Assembly (NCBI RefSeq): GCF_040436405.1
Contig: NZ_AP031575.1
Location: forward strand, 2,374,501-2,438,500
Source of the DNA: Marinomonas sp. THO17
GTDB taxonomy: Bacteria > Pseudomonadota > Gammaproteobacteria > Pseudomonadales > Marinomonadaceae
Length of the DNA stretch: 64,000 nucleotides
Direction: 5' to 3'
Notes under the pieces: model-generated
What the model was told of the DNA's origin: nothing
The model's database searches: none
The model's input: only the letters and a program-made list of their open reading frames with translations
Program-made: the position numbers and the translations under genes
Shown here: one piece after another, positions 9,241 to 18,858 of the stretch
How positions within the stretch are numbered: the stretch's first letter is position 1
Layout of the letters: each line of letters opens with the position of its first letter

Positions 9241-11226
9241 ATGAAATCACCGCTTAAAATTCGTCAACAAATTTATCTCGGCTTATTGACCATTTTATTG
9301 CTCGCTCTTGCCAGCATTTATCTGGTCATCGAAATAAAAGTTAAGCCTGACTTAACAGCCGAAAGACAAAAACAAATTTCAGCCAATCAAGCCGCTCTCA
9401 GTGACCTTTTAGACGCCAAACTAGAAAAAATTCAATTACTCACCAGCACACTTGCGTTAGCAGGTTCAAAACTTCCCAAAGAAGAAGCTTTGTTTAAAAA
9501 ACTTTTCCCAAGCATCATCAACAACCATAATGACACTAGCATAGCTGGAGGGGGAATCTGGCCAGAGCCCTCATCATTTACCCAAGGCGTTGAACGAAGG
9601 AGCTTTTTCTGGGGCAGAGACGGTGCTCAGATGTCTTATTTGGATGATTACAACGACCCAGCTGGTAATGGCTACCACAATGAAAGCTGGTATACCGTTG
9701 GTAAAACAACGCCAGTAAACCTATGCGCCTGGTCGGAAGCCTACATAGATCCAATCACTCAAATTCCCATGGTTACTTGTACCATTCCGATGAAGGAAAA
9801 CAATAACTTCACTGGGGTTTCAACAGTTGACATGATGTTAGACGGTGTTACTGAGTCACTTGAGGGATATGGTGAAGACAATCAGGGGTACGTGTTTGCT
9901 ATTGACCATATAGGTCAAATAATCAGCTTCCCTAAAGACAAAGTGAATCTCGTCAAATCCGATGGCAGCATGCTAACCAGCCAAGAACTTGGAGAAAAGC
10001 TTCCATGGCTTAAGCCTGTTTTGATTGAAGCAAAAGACGAAAATACCATCATATCTTTGGATCATGATGATTTTTTAGGTGGTCCGGCTTATGTAAACCT
10101 TATGCGTCATCCAGAAACAGGTTGGACCATTGGTTTGGTAGTACCTAAAGATCGTATGACCGAAATAGCACAAAGTATGGGCCTGTTTCTAATGCTCACT
10201 ATTGGCGCATTATTAATCGTTGTTGGCCTTATTGCCGCAGGTTTCTTCCGCAGCTTACTTAATAAAATCACTCAAACTCGCGATCAAATTCAAGAGTTAA
10301 CAGACGGCGGCAGTAGCCAGGCTCTTGCCGTTGGCAAACTGAATGAATTAGGAGAGTTGCGTCTTGCAGTCAATGCCTATGGTGACAAGCTCAAACAGTT
10401 GCTAAGCCAAATTCATAACGAGTCTGCTAAGTTAGTAGATGACGCTGGCAGCCTAAATGAATTCAGCAATAACTTCCTTGCAAAAGCCAACAGTCTCAGT
10501 GATGAAAACACCACCCTTGCCGCCGCAACCGAAGAGCTGGGGGCAACCTCTCACGATGTGGCCATGTACGCTAACGAAACAAAGGAAACAGTGGAACGAA
10601 TTCATAAGGACATCCTCAGTAGCGGACAAGAAATGGATACCGTCATTTCCACTATGCGTAGCTTAATGTCTGCCATGACTAACGCGCAAACCAGCATTCT
10701 CAAATTAGATGAAGACAGTCGTCAAGCCAATGGCATGTTAAGTGTTATCAGGGACATTGCTGAACAAACTAATTTGCTGGCGTTAAACGCTGCCATAGAA
10801 GCCGCACGAGCAGGAGAGACAGGACGAGGCTTTGCCGTGGTTGCTGATGAAGTACGTAATCTTGCTGCGAAAAGTGAAAGCTCAGCAGTGGAAATTGAAC
10901 AAGTGCTTAATCGTCTGCAAATAGCTTCAAAAGAATCGGTCGATTCCATGCAGCTTGGATACAGTGAAACAGAAAGAGCAGTCTCCACCGCCGAATCAAC
11001 CGCAACACATTTGCAAGGCGTAGTAACGGCTTTCTCACAAATTACAGATCAAGCAACCCAAATCTCTGTAGCGGCCAGTGAACAGCAGAAAGTATCGCAA
11101 GAATTGAGTATGTTTGTGGCTCGCTTACAAGAGTTAACCGGTAGTAATGCCAGCGACTCCAACCAACTTAGCAACATGAGCCAGGAGATTGACGCCATAG
11201 CCCAACGCTTGAATGCCCTGAGGTAA
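9241..11226 (+). CDS. Methyl-accepting chemotaxis protein with periplasmic dCache sensor
   Basis: A first membrane helix (about residues 10-32) and a second near residue 330 enclose a large periplasmic dCache_1-type sensor. The sensor has [18 protein letters not shown] and WYTVGKTTP, which are typical of amino-acid-sensing receptors. A HAMP-like linker and the cytoplasmic signalling domain follow. The hairpin tip [20 protein letters not shown] is intact, so coupling to CheW/CheA is expected. No CheR-tethering pentapeptide is seen at the C-terminus (QRLNALR). In-frame ATGs exist at 9202, 9229, 9232 and 9241. I chose 9241 because the downstream product begins with the usual [11 protein letters not shown] cytoplasmic stub and a GAGG lies upstream, but 9202 is possible. 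The ligand is unknown. Confidence 0.93.
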   Translation: MKSPLKIRQQIYLGLLTILLLALASIYLVIEIKVKPDLTAERQKQISANQAALSDLLDAKLEKIQLLTSTLALAGSKLPKEEALFKKLFPSIINNHNDTSIAGGGIWPEPSSFTQGVERRSFFWGRDGAQMSYLDDYNDPAGNGYHNESWYTVGKTTPVNLCAWSEAYIDPITQIPMVTCTIPMKENNNFTGVSTVDMMLDGVTESLEGYGEDNQGYVFAIDHIGQIISFPKDKVNLVKSDGSMLTSQELGEKLPWLKPVLIEAKDENTIISLDHDDFLGGPAYVNLMRHPETGWTIGLVVPKDRMTEIAQSMGLFLMLTIGALLIVVGLIAAGFFRSLLNKITQTRDQIQELTDGGSSQALAVGKLNELGELRLAVNAYGDKLKQLLSQIHNESAKLVDDAGSLNEFSNNFLAKANSLSDENTTLAAATEELGATSHDVAMYANETKETVERIHKDILSSGQEMDTVISTMRSLMSAMTNAQTSILKLDEDSRQANGMLSVIRDIAEQTNLLALNAAIEAARAGETGRGFAVVADEVRNLAAKSESSAVEIEQVLNRLQIASKESVDSMQLGYSETERAVSTAESTATHLQGVVTAFSQITDQATQISVAASEQQKVSQELSMFVARLQELTGSNASDSNQLSNMSQEIDAIAQRLNALR

Positions 11227-11250
11227 AACCTACAAATATCTTAAACATTA

Positions 11251-11280
11251 GCGCCATTGGTTTCACAATCAGTGGCGCAT
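11251..11280. terminator. Possible bidirectional terminator between MCP and aldehyde dehydrogenase
   Basis: GCGCCA (11251-11256) and TGGCGC (11273-11278) form a short stem between convergent genes, with an inner TTG/CAA pairing. T-tracts are short, so this is a modest candidate. Confidence 0.4.
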
Positions 11281-11300
11281 TGTTTAAGGTATGTTCACCT

Positions 11301-12737
11301 TTAAAAATAGGGCCAAAATCGCTCTATTAATTGGTGAATTTTTCCCTTATAAGGTGGCGTAATTAACACCAATCCATTCCACCCTGATTTTCTTAATACC
11401 GCTTTTTGATGAGAAAAAGTACGAAAACCTTCCTCTGCATGATAAGCCCCTAAGCCCGAATCCCCTATGCCACCAAATGGCAAATCTGGTTGCGCCACAT
11501 GAATTAAGGCATGATTAATAACCAAACCACCACTGACAACTTGCTGCTCACAAACAGTGTCATCGGCGGTATTTTGTGTAAACAAGTACATGGCTAACGG
11601 ACGCGGTCTTTGCTTTATAAATTGGTATGCTTCAGACAATTTAAGGTAGGTTTTAATGGGTAAAATTGGACCGAAAATTTCGTCTTGCATCACCTCAAGG
11701 TCATCTTCCATCTGATGTAAAACATGCATGGCTAACTTGCCGTCAAGTGTTTCAGGTCCCTGCGGCATAACATTCTCACAGTCAGCACCTGCTTTTTTCG
11801 CTTGTTCTAAATAGCCTTGAAGACGTGCAAGCTGTCGCTCGTTGATGATGCTAGTGTAATCCGGGCTAGCAATGCCTTGAGGGTATAATCGTTTTACTGC
11901 CAATTTAATTTGTTCAATTAATTTTTCCTTTTGCGCTTCATGACACAACACATAGTCTGGAGCAACACAGGTTTGACCAGCGTTTAACAATTTAGCAAAC
12001 ACCAGCTTGTTAGCAGCATCTTCAATGTCAGCGGAAGGCGTCATTAACAACGGCGATTTCCCGCCCAGTTCTAGTGTCACTGGGGTTAAATTTTCGGCAG
12101 CATTTTTCATCACCATGCGCCCCACATTGGTTGAACCAGTGAAAAGCAAATGATCAAAGGCAAGCTGACTAAATTTATTGGCTACTTCAGCTTCCCCTTC
12201 TATCACTTGTACCCAGTCATTATCAAATGCGGATGTTAAGATTTTGGTGAGCACCTCATTCGTCGCTGGACAGAATTCCGATACCTTCAACATTACTCTG
12301 TTACCAGCGGCGATGGCGCCTACAATAGGCCCCAAAGACAAGAATACCGGATAATTCCAAGGAGAAATCACACCAACCAGACCTTTCGGTTGATACACCA
12401 CCTTAGCCCGTGCAGGCAAACTCGTGATGTGAACGGAACGCCTACTTGGTCGCATCCATTTTGACAGATGCTTCAACGCATGCTTGATTTCGCCAAACAA
12501 TGGCACCAACTCAATCAATCGCGATTCCGCTGGCGATCTAGAGCCAAAATCTTGCTGCAACGCCGCTAACAAAGGCAATTCAAAATCTCGAATACTGCGT
12601 TTTAAATTTTCCAATAATTGACGACGTAAGGTTTCAGACGGATAAGGCGACTGTCGACTTAACTCTTTTAAGCGCTCAAAACTAACTTGCATGTCTGGCT
12701 TGGAGGAATTTTGTTTGGCGGAAGATGCACTGCTCAC
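11301..12737 (-). CDS. Aldehyde dehydrogenase, coniferyl-aldehyde dehydrogenase type (class 3)
   Basis: This 478-residue NAD(P)-dependent aldehyde dehydrogenase has the segments expected for coniferyl aldehyde dehydrogenase: VYQPKGLVGVISPWNYPVFL, AAGNRVMLKVSEF, the catalytic Glu in TLELGGKSP and the nucleophilic Cys in NAGQTCVAPDYVL. The C-terminal end (LVLITPPYKGKIHQLIERF) is hydrophobic to amphipathic, as in class 3 enzymes that touch membranes. In this family the substrate is usually an aromatic or long-chain aldehyde. It is divergent from an SGNH arylesterase gene with about 135 bp between the start codons, which would suit shared control of aromatic ester use, but that is only inference. 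Confidence 0.88.
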   Translation of the reverse strand: MSSASSAKQNSSKPDMQVSFERLKELSRQSPYPSETLRRQLLENLKRSIRDFELPLLAALQQDFGSRSPAESRLIELVPLFGEIKHALKHLSKWMRPSRRSVHITSLPARAKVVYQPKGLVGVISPWNYPVFLSLGPIVGAIAAGNRVMLKVSEFCPATNEVLTKILTSAFDNDWVQVIEGEAEVANKFSQLAFDHLLFTGSTNVGRMVMKNAAENLTPVTLELGGKSPLLMTPSADIEDAANKLVFAKLLNAGQTCVAPDYVLCHEAQKEKLIEQIKLAVKRLYPQGIASPDYTSIINERQLARLQGYLEQAKKAGADCENVMPQGPETLDGKLAMHVLHQMEDDLEVMQDEIFGPILPIKTYLKLSEAYQFIKQRPRPLAMYLFTQNTADDTVCEQQVVSGGLVINHALIHVAQPDLPFGGIGDSGLGAYHAEEGFRTFSHQKAVLRKSGWNGLVLITPPYKGKIHQLIERFWPYF

Positions 12738-12872
12738 TAAGTTTGCCTCTTTTAGTATTTATTATTATTTTATTCATTATCTGTCGACGAAAGATTTTTT
12801 CGTGATTTTTTTATTATTTGGCTTGGCTTGACTACACTTTAGAACATCAAGCATAGAAGCAAGGAGCACATT

Positions 12873-13493
12873 ATGGCAACAATACTTTGTTATGGTGATT
12901 CTCTCACATGGGGAAGTGTACCCAGCGGTGGACGTTTCCCGCCTCATTTAAGATGGCCAAATATTTTAAATAAACTTCTTGGTTCTGAGCATCACGTCAT
13001 TAATTTCGGTTTACCCGGCCGGACGACAATTTGGAACGATCCCTTTTTAGAAGGGCGTAATGGATTAACCTATTTACAAGCCGCATTGGAAACCTTTGGC
13101 CCGGTAGATTGGCTGATCATTATGCTAGGTACAAATGATTTGAAGCGACATTTTAATGTGGGCGCGTTCGAAGCGGCCAAAGGTGTTGAAAAGCTGATTG
13201 AAAAGTCCAAAATGCCCAATGGACAAGGGTTTGCCAATCCACAATTGCTCATCATTGCACCACCTAATATTTTATCCCCAACCGGAGCTATGGCAGAAAG
13301 CTTTAATGGTGCAACAGAAAAATCGCAATACTTTCATCAACATTATCAAGATATCACCACTCAAAACCACTGCCTCTTTTTAAATTCCGCAGGGATATTA
13401 CAACCCAGTGAGGTTGATGGGGTTCATCTTGACACCAAAGCAAATGAGCAATTAGCAGACGCTGTTTATCAACTATTAGCAGTACATCTATAA
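12873..13493 (+). CDS. SGNH/GDSL hydrolase, arylesterase-like
   Basis: This 206-residue cytoplasmic esterase shows all four SGNH blocks: the nucleophile in CYGDSLTWG near the N-terminus, the Gly of NFGLPGRTT, the Asn of MLGTNDLK, and Asp-His in DGVHLD near the C-terminus. The overall pattern, including RWPNILNKLLG and the GRTT segment, resembles bacterial arylesterases of the AryE type, which also have perhydrolase activity. There is no signal peptide. AGGAG lies just before ATG 12873 (GCAAGGAGCACATT). It is divergent from the coniferyl-aldehyde-type dehydrogenase gene. Confidence 0.88.
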   Translation: MATILCYGDSLTWGSVPSGGRFPPHLRWPNILNKLLGSEHHVINFGLPGRTTIWNDPFLEGRNGLTYLQAALETFGPVDWLIIMLGTNDLKRHFNVGAFEAAKGVEKLIEKSKMPNGQGFANPQLLIIAPPNILSPTGAMAESFNGATEKSQYFHQHYQDITTQNHCLFLNSAGILQPSEVDGVHLDTKANEQLADAVYQLLAVHL

Positions 13494-13892
13494 TACTAAA
13501 TCAATGTTTTTATTATCTTTTTGTTTTTTCTCTACTGAGAAATGTCATCCCCTTGAGTCAGTTTAGATACTGACTCAACTTACTCACTGCTCATGGCTCA
13601 CTTTCAAGATCTAAAATATCAACTTACTCCTTTCAATTACCTAAAGTAAATCTGTCTAAAACTCTGTCTGTAATTAAAAAGATCATTTCAATCAAAACTT
13701 TCCCGTCCCGCGCACCAATTTAGTTCACAAAGTTATCCACAGGTGGTTGTGAGTGGCAGGTGGGTAGTTTTTTATCTCTCACTAACATTCAATCATCACT
13801 GTATGACAGAATTTGTTGTCAAGTGTGTCTCACATTTTCTAACCTAAGCCTTAATATAATCATTCATTCAAATCACTTAGGAACGCCAAAAT
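13494..13892. other. Intergenic region with a perfect inverted repeat and one DnaA-box sequence
   Basis: This 399-bp AT-rich spacer lies between two plus-strand genes. A perfect 10-bp inverted repeat, TTGAGTCAGT (13553-13562) and ACTGACTCAA (13569-13578), could be a weak terminator of the arylesterase gene or an operator; no T-tract follows it directly. A single perfect DnaA-box sequence, TTATCCACA, is at 13733-13741. No convincing ORF is present. Confidence 0.5.
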
Positions 13893-14756
13893 ATGAAAGT
13901 AAGCTTTATCGGACTCGGCACCATGGGTTATCCAATGGCAGGTCATCTTAGCCAAGCAGGACATTCCGTGGTGGTTTATAACCGTTCTACAGAGAAAGCA
14001 CGTAAGTGGTGCGAAACCTATGCGGGCCAGTATGAAAAAACACCAGCCAAAGCAGCGGCGGAATCAGACATAGTATTCACCTGTGTGGGCAATGATGATG
14101 ATCTTAGGTCAGTTTATTTAGGCCCACATGGTGCTTTTGCAAAGGCACGTCAAGGAACGCTTTTTATCGATCACACGACAGCATCAGCAGAAGTTGCCAA
14201 GGAATTACATAAAGCCGCTCAAGATAAAGGCTTTGATTTTATGGATGCTCCCGTCTCTGGAGGACAAGCAGGTGCAGAAAAGGGCGTCTTAACCATCATG
14301 CTAGGTGGTAACGAAGACTTACTGGCCAAAGCTAAGCCAGTGTTAGATTGCTATGCGCAAGCCACCAGCTTAATGGGCGCAGTAGGGCAAGGACAGATCA
14401 CCAAAATGGTCAATCAAATATTAATTGGCGGTGTTTTATCAGGCTTATCAGAAGGCATTCGCTTTGCTCAACAAGCCAACTTGGACATCACCAAATTGGT
14501 CGATACATTGAAATACGGTGCCGCAGGATCGTGGCAATTAGAAAATCGCGGTGAAACTATGGCCAAAGACCAATTTGATTTTGGTTTTGCCATTGAGTGG
14601 ATGCATAAAGACTTAAGCTTATGCCTCGCACAAGCGGAAAAAATGGGCCTGAGCTTACCACTGACTCAGCAAGTCGATGAAAAATATCAGCAGCTAATAA
14701 AGGCTGGTCGTGGTCGCCAAGATACCTCCGTTTTGATTAAGGCAATGGAAAAATAA
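13893..14756 (+). CDS. NAD(P)-dependent beta-hydroxyacid dehydrogenase (3-hydroxyisobutyrate dehydrogenase family)
   Basis: This 287-residue oxidoreductase has the Rossmann motif GLGTMG at residues 7-12, the substrate-binding DAPVSGGQAGAEKG loop, and the catalytic Lys in TKMVNQILIGG. NRSTEKA after the second beta-strand is the NRT-like feature favouring NADPH, as in tartronate-semialdehyde or succinic/glyoxylate semialdehyde reductases. Candidate reactions are 3-hydroxyisobutyrate oxidation or reduction of a small semialdehyde. The neighbours (arylesterase, dpp operon) do not discriminate. The start is the ATG in CCAAAATATG, with a weak RBS. Confidence 0.88.
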   Translation: MKVSFIGLGTMGYPMAGHLSQAGHSVVVYNRSTEKARKWCETYAGQYEKTPAKAAAESDIVFTCVGNDDDLRSVYLGPHGAFAKARQGTLFIDHTTASAEVAKELHKAAQDKGFDFMDAPVSGGQAGAEKGVLTIMLGGNEDLLAKAKPVLDCYAQATSLMGAVGQGQITKMVNQILIGGVLSGLSEGIRFAQQANLDITKLVDTLKYGAAGSWQLENRGETMAKDQFDFGFAIEWMHKDLSLCLAQAEKMGLSLPLTQQVDEKYQQLIKAGRGRQDTSVLIKAMEK

Positions 14757-15232
14757 TCCTCGAACGGCCAGCAAAGTCTTTCTAAGAGTGATTTGTTGGC
14801 CGTATCCAAAGCTTATTTCTTATGGTTTTTTTATCCACTTTCAACTTCTCAGCCAACATACTTGCACTTTTTTTGCCACTTCCCTGATCATAACCACCCC
14901 TATAAATTTTAACTAATTCAATAACTTATAATCATATAGAGAATTTGTATTCATTACGCGTATAGGTCATATCGTTATTTCGATTGGTCATTTAGTTAGT
15001 CTTAAGTACTCTTCAATGACGCTGTTATGGCTGTCTACTCATTGGATACGTCAGATGGCGCAAAGGGGGCTCATGGATGAGACAGAACAACCCCATTCAA
15101 ACTTGGAGTTTGGATGGGGTTTGTTTTCTTATGAAAGGGTCTTCTCCCTCCGCAATCACAAAAGTAACGAATACCTTAATTCGACTTCCCACGTGCAGGT
15201 CACGAATATAATTATGTTAATGGAGAGTTCAA
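14757..15232. other. dppA upstream region with hairpins
   Basis: This 476-bp stretch has no convincing gene. Near its left end, CGGCCAGCAAA (14765-14775) pairs with TTTGTTGGCCG (14792-14802) across a 16-nt loop, a possible terminator for the dehydrogenase gene. A strong terminator-like hairpin lies at 15086-15125. The dppA Shine-Dalgarno is GGAGA about 10 bp before the ATG at 15233. Confidence 0.5.
15086..15130 (+). terminator. Terminator-like hairpin in the dppA leader
   Basis: CCCCATTCAAACT (15091-15103) pairs with AGTTTGGATGGGG (15107-15119) as a 13-bp stem with one G-U pair and a 3-nt loop, followed by TTTGTTTTCTT. It lies about 105 bp upstream of dppA on the same strand, so it could attenuate dpp transcription or end a small upstream RNA. 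Confidence 0.7.
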
Positions 15233-16825
15233 ATGAAAAAAGGGCTAGCAAAACTAACGCTCGCGCTGATGACAGCAGGCGCAATTAGTGCAACTGCTCA
15301 AGCAGCAACCACTTTAGTTTACTGCTCAGAAGGCAGTCCTGAAGGTTTTAATCCAGCTTTTTACACTTCTGGTACCACGTTTGATGCCAGTTCTAAAAAC
15401 ATGTTTAACCGCTTGATGGAATTCAAACTGGGCACCACAGAAACGGAGCCAGGCTTAGCCACAAGTTACGATGTGTCTGCTGACGGTTTGGAGTACACTT
15501 TCTATTTGCGTAAAGGCGTTAAATTCCATTCGTCTAAATCTTTCAAGCCGACTCGCGACTTCAACGCGGACGATGTTGTCTTCACCTTTGACCGCCAATG
15601 GAACAAAAACAACCCATATCACACCGTTTCTAATGGTTCTTATGAGTACTTCAACGGCATGGGCATGGGCGACCTAATTAAAGACATAGTGAAGGTCGAC
15701 GACTACACAGTGAAGTTTATACTAAACCAACCTGAAGCCCCTTTTATTGCCAACCTAGCCATGGACTTTGCCTCTATCTTTTCTAAAGAACAGGCAGATT
15801 ATCTGATGGAAAAAGGGACGCCTGAACAACTGGATATTGATCCTGTCGGCACGGGTCCATTCCAAAAAGTACAATATCAAAAAGACTCTTTGATTCGTTA
15901 CACAGCCTTTCAAGACTACTGGAAAGGCAAGGCCAAAATTGATCGTCTTGTTTTCGCTATCACGCCAGACGCTTCCGTACGTTACGCTAAGTTAAAAGCT
16001 GGCGAATGTGATGTGATGCCTTACCCAAATCCTGCAGATTTGGAGCAAATGAACCAAGATCCAAACATTAACCTGATGAGTCAGGAAGGCTTAAACGTAG
16101 GTTATTTGGCTTTCAACACGAAGAAAAAGCCATTTGATAATGTAAAAGTTCGTCAGGCATTGAACCTAGCAACCGACAAGAGCGCTATCATTGATGCAGT
16201 CTTCCAAGGTGCAGGTAAAGTGGCGAAGAACCCAATCCCACCCACTATGTGGTCTTACAATAACAACGTAGTGGATTACCCTTACGACCCAGTAAAAGCC
16301 AAACAGCTATTAGCAGAAGCAGGCTATCCAGATGGTTTCTCAACCAATATCTGGGCCATGCCAGTACAACGCCCATACAACCCAAATGCACGTCGTATGG
16401 CGGAGATTATTCAAGAAGACTGGTCAAAAGTAGGCGTGAAAGCGGAAATCGTTTCTTACGAATGGGGTGAATATTTAAACCGTTCTAAGAAAGGTGAGCA
16501 CGAAACCCTATTACTAGGATGGACTGGGGATAATGGCGACCCAGACAACTTCCTTTACGTTTTATTAGGTTGTGACGGTGTAGGCGGCTCAAACCGTGCC
16601 CAATGGTGTAACAAAGAATTCAACGACTTGTTGTTGGCTGCGAAACGTACTTCAGACAAAGCTGAACGTACTAAGGACTATGAGCAAGCTCAAGTGGTAT
16701 TCAAACGTGAAGCGCCTTGGATAACAGTAGCCCACTCAGTTGTGTATGAGCCCATCCGTAAAGAAGTAAAAGGCTACAAGATAGACCCTCTCGGTGGTCA
16801 CTACTTCTACAATGTAAGTAAATAA
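15233..16825 (+). CDS. dppA: Dipeptide ABC transporter, periplasmic binding protein DppA
   Basis: This 530-residue SBP_bac_5 protein captures dipeptides (and in some species haem or 5-aminolevulinate) in the periplasm and delivers them to DppBCDF; in E. coli it also serves the Tap chemoreceptor. A Sec signal peptide, KKGLAKLTLALMTAGAISA, ends at AQA near residue 24. The mature start TTLVYCSEGSPEGFNP is very close to E. coli DppA, and the two cysteines of LLGCDGVGGSNRAQWC match its disulfide. The ATG follows GGAGA at a good distance. It is the first gene of dppABCDF and is separated from dppB by a stem-loop. Confidence 0.95.
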   Translation: MKKGLAKLTLALMTAGAISATAQAATTLVYCSEGSPEGFNPAFYTSGTTFDASSKNMFNRLMEFKLGTTETEPGLATSYDVSADGLEYTFYLRKGVKFHSSKSFKPTRDFNADDVVFTFDRQWNKNNPYHTVSNGSYEYFNGMGMGDLIKDIVKVDDYTVKFILNQPEAPFIANLAMDFASIFSKEQADYLMEKGTPEQLDIDPVGTGPFQKVQYQKDSLIRYTAFQDYWKGKAKIDRLVFAITPDASVRYAKLKAGECDVMPYPNPADLEQMNQDPNINLMSQEGLNVGYLAFNTKKKPFDNVKVRQALNLATDKSAIIDAVFQGAGKVAKNPIPPTMWSYNNNVVDYPYDPVKAKQLLAEAGYPDGFSTNIWAMPVQRPYNPNARRMAEIIQEDWSKVGVKAEIVSYEWGEYLNRSKKGEHETLLLGWTGDNGDPDNFLYVLLGCDGVGGSNRAQWCNKEFNDLLLAAKRTSDKAERTKDYEQAQVVFKREAPWITVAHSVVYEPIRKEVKGYKIDPLGGHYFYNVSK

Positions 16826-16851
16826 GTTGTCCTAATTTGGACACAAACCCT

Positions 16852-16882
16852 ACCTGCTTGCTGGGACGCAAGCAGGTATTTT
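16852..16882 (+). terminator. Intercistronic stem-loop between dppA and dppB
   Basis: ACCTGCTTG (16852-16860) pairs perfectly with CAAGCAGGT (16869-16877) around an 8-nt loop, followed by ATTTTATTG. It is probably a partial terminator or a 3'-end stabiliser that keeps the binding protein more abundant than the membrane components. Confidence 0.65.
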
Positions 16883-16934
16883 ATTGAGCCAGTGAGTCCT
16901 TGTTCAATAAAAAAACATGAGAGCCAGCCCTACT

Positions 16935-17945
16935 ATGTTCCAGTTTATTTTTCGTCGTTTAAGTTTGGTAATACCTACCTTTATCGGTATTACTCTACTG
17001 ACGTTTACTCTGATCCGTCTTATTCCGGGTGACCCTATCGAGGTCATGGCCGGTGAACGTGGCGTGAGTGCAGAACGCCATGCCGAATTAAGCGCCCAAC
17101 TGGGTTTTGATAAACCTTTGTACATCCAATATTTTCGTTATGTGGGCGGCGTATTACAGGGCGACCTTGGTAACTCCTTAATTACCAAAGAACCTGTTAT
17201 GAAAGAATTTTTAACCCTGTTTCCAGCCACTATTGAACTGGCTTTTTGTGCCGCTATCTTTGCCATATTTGTAGGCTTGCCTGCCGGCATCATTGCGGCC
17301 GTGAAACGTGGCACCTTATTTGACCACTCCGTGATGACGGTTTCCCTTACAGGCTACTCTATGCCAATTTTTTGGTGGGCTTTACTGCTCATGTTGGTAT
17401 TCTCCGTGACCCTAGGTTGGACACCAGTATCAGGGCGGGTGGACGTTATTTATTGGATCGACGATGTGACCGGTTTTATGTTGATCGATTCCCTATTATC
17501 TGATGAAACAGGGGCTTTTGCCTCTGCAGTCTCTCATTTGATTTTACCAAGCATTGTATTAGGCACCATTCCTATGGCAGTAATTGCTCGTATGACACGT
17601 TCTTCCATGTTGGAAGTACTCAGTGAAGACTACATTCGTACCGCACGAGCCAAGGGCATTGCACCTTGGCGTGTGATCATTATTCACGCGTTACGCAACG
17701 CTTTAATTCCCGTTATTACTGTCATTGGTTTACAAGTGGGTATCTTGTTATCTGGTGCCATTCTCACTGAAACGATTTTCGCTTGGCCCGGTATCGGTAA
17801 ATGGTTAATCGAGTCTATTGGGCGTCGAGATTATCCTGTTGTACAAGGTGGTATTTTGATCGTAGCTTGTATCATCATTGCCGTGAACCTGCTGGTCGAC
17901 ATTGCCTACGGCATTGTCAATCCACGTATTCGACACAGTAAATAA
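16935..17945 (+). CDS. dppB: Dipeptide ABC transporter permease DppB
   Basis: This 336-residue inner-membrane permease has about six helices. The start MFQFIFRRLSLVIPTFIGIT aligns directly with E. coli DppB (MLQFILRRLGLVIPTFIGIT), so I chose the ATG at 16935 over the upstream in-frame ATG at 16917. Conserved features include LIPGDPIEVMAGERG, TGYSMPIFWW and the EAA loop DYIRTARAKGIAPWRVIIIH, which contacts the ATPases. It ends in NPRIRHSK as DppB proteins do. It pairs with DppC downstream. Confidence 0.95.
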   Translation: MFQFIFRRLSLVIPTFIGITLLTFTLIRLIPGDPIEVMAGERGVSAERHAELSAQLGFDKPLYIQYFRYVGGVLQGDLGNSLITKEPVMKEFLTLFPATIELAFCAAIFAIFVGLPAGIIAAVKRGTLFDHSVMTVSLTGYSMPIFWWALLLMLVFSVTLGWTPVSGRVDVIYWIDDVTGFMLIDSLLSDETGAFASAVSHLILPSIVLGTIPMAVIARMTRSSMLEVLSEDYIRTARAKGIAPWRVIIIHALRNALIPVITVIGLQVGILLSGAILTETIFAWPGIGKWLIESIGRRDYPVVQGGILIVACIIIAVNLLVDIAYGIVNPRIRHSK

Positions 17946-17957
17946 AAGGGCGCCGCT

Positions 17958-18848
17958 ATGTCTTCTCAAACTCTAAGTGCGCCAGCACCAAAAACACCAT
18001 TACAAGAATTTTGGTATTACTTCAGTAGTAACAAAGGAGCCGTTACTGGATTTGTCGTTATACTGATTATTTGCTTCATGGCCATTTTTGCTGACTGGAT
18101 AGCGCCCCATTCACCGTCCCAACAATATCGTGACGCCTTGTTACTGCCTCCAGCTTGGTTAGAAGGCGGGAACTGGTCATATATTCTAGGCACCGATGAT
18201 GTGGGTCGTGACATGCTATCACGTCTTATTTACGGTTCTCGTTTGTCCATTTCTGTTGGCATTGTGGCCGTGACCGCCTCATTAATCATGGGAATTCTAT
18301 TAGGTTTAGTCGCTGGCTACTGCAGGGGCGTGGTGGATACCATGATAATGCGTATTGTTGACATCATGCTGGCCATGCCAAGCCTGTTATTGGCCATTGC
18401 CATCGTCGCCATTTTAGGCCCCAGCATAGTCAATGCCGCCTTGGCTATTTCCATAGTTTCTTTACCGCATTATGTACGTTTGACTCGCGCTGCGACCATG
18501 ACGGAAATGTCAAAAGACTATGTCACTTCATCACGTGTCATTGGTGCTGGTCCATTGCGGCTAATGTTTATCTGCATTCTGCCAAATTGTTTGGCACCTT
18601 TGATTGTGCAAGCCACGCTCGGTTTTTCCACCGCGATTCTCGATATGGCAGCCTTGGGTTTCCTCGGTTTGGGCGCACAACCTCCAACCCCTGAATGGGG
18701 ATCTATGTTGTCCGATGCCTTGCAGTTTGTGCAACGCGCATGGTGGGTAGTGACCTTCCCAGGGTTAATGATTCTGATCACTGTATTGGCGTTCAACTTA
18801 ATGGGTGACGGCTTACGTGATGCTCTTGACCCTAAGTTAAAGCAGTAG
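17958..18848 (+). CDS. dppC: Dipeptide ABC transporter permease DppC
   Basis: This 296-residue permease starts 12 bp after dppB and forms the transmembrane pore with it. A cytoplasmic N-terminal tail (about 25 residues) precedes the first helix, then the OppC-type motif [19 protein letters not shown], five more helices and an EAA loop ([18 protein letters not shown]). The end, [18 protein letters not shown], is the standard OppC/DppC C-terminus. Confidence 0.95.
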   Translation: MSSQTLSAPAPKTPLQEFWYYFSSNKGAVTGFVVILIICFMAIFADWIAPHSPSQQYRDALLLPPAWLEGGNWSYILGTDDVGRDMLSRLIYGSRLSISVGIVAVTASLIMGILLGLVAGYCRGVVDTMIMRIVDIMLAMPSLLLAIAIVAILGPSIVNAALAISIVSLPHYVRLTRAATMTEMSKDYVTSSRVIGAGPLRLMFICILPNCLAPLIVQATLGFSTAILDMAALGFLGLGAQPPTPEWGSMLSDALQFVQRAWWVVTFPGLMILITVLAFNLMGDGLRDALDPKLKQ

Positions 18849-18858
18849 GAGAAGCCAA

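Noticed and set aside
13733..13741. Perfect DnaA box considered as a sign of oriC
   Set aside because: Only one box is present here, with no dnaA, dnaN, gidA or 13-mer cluster nearby.
15016..15288. 90-residue plus-strand ORF upstream of dppA
   Set aside because: It spans the leader hairpin and the signal-peptide region of dppA in a different frame and has no RBS or family signal.
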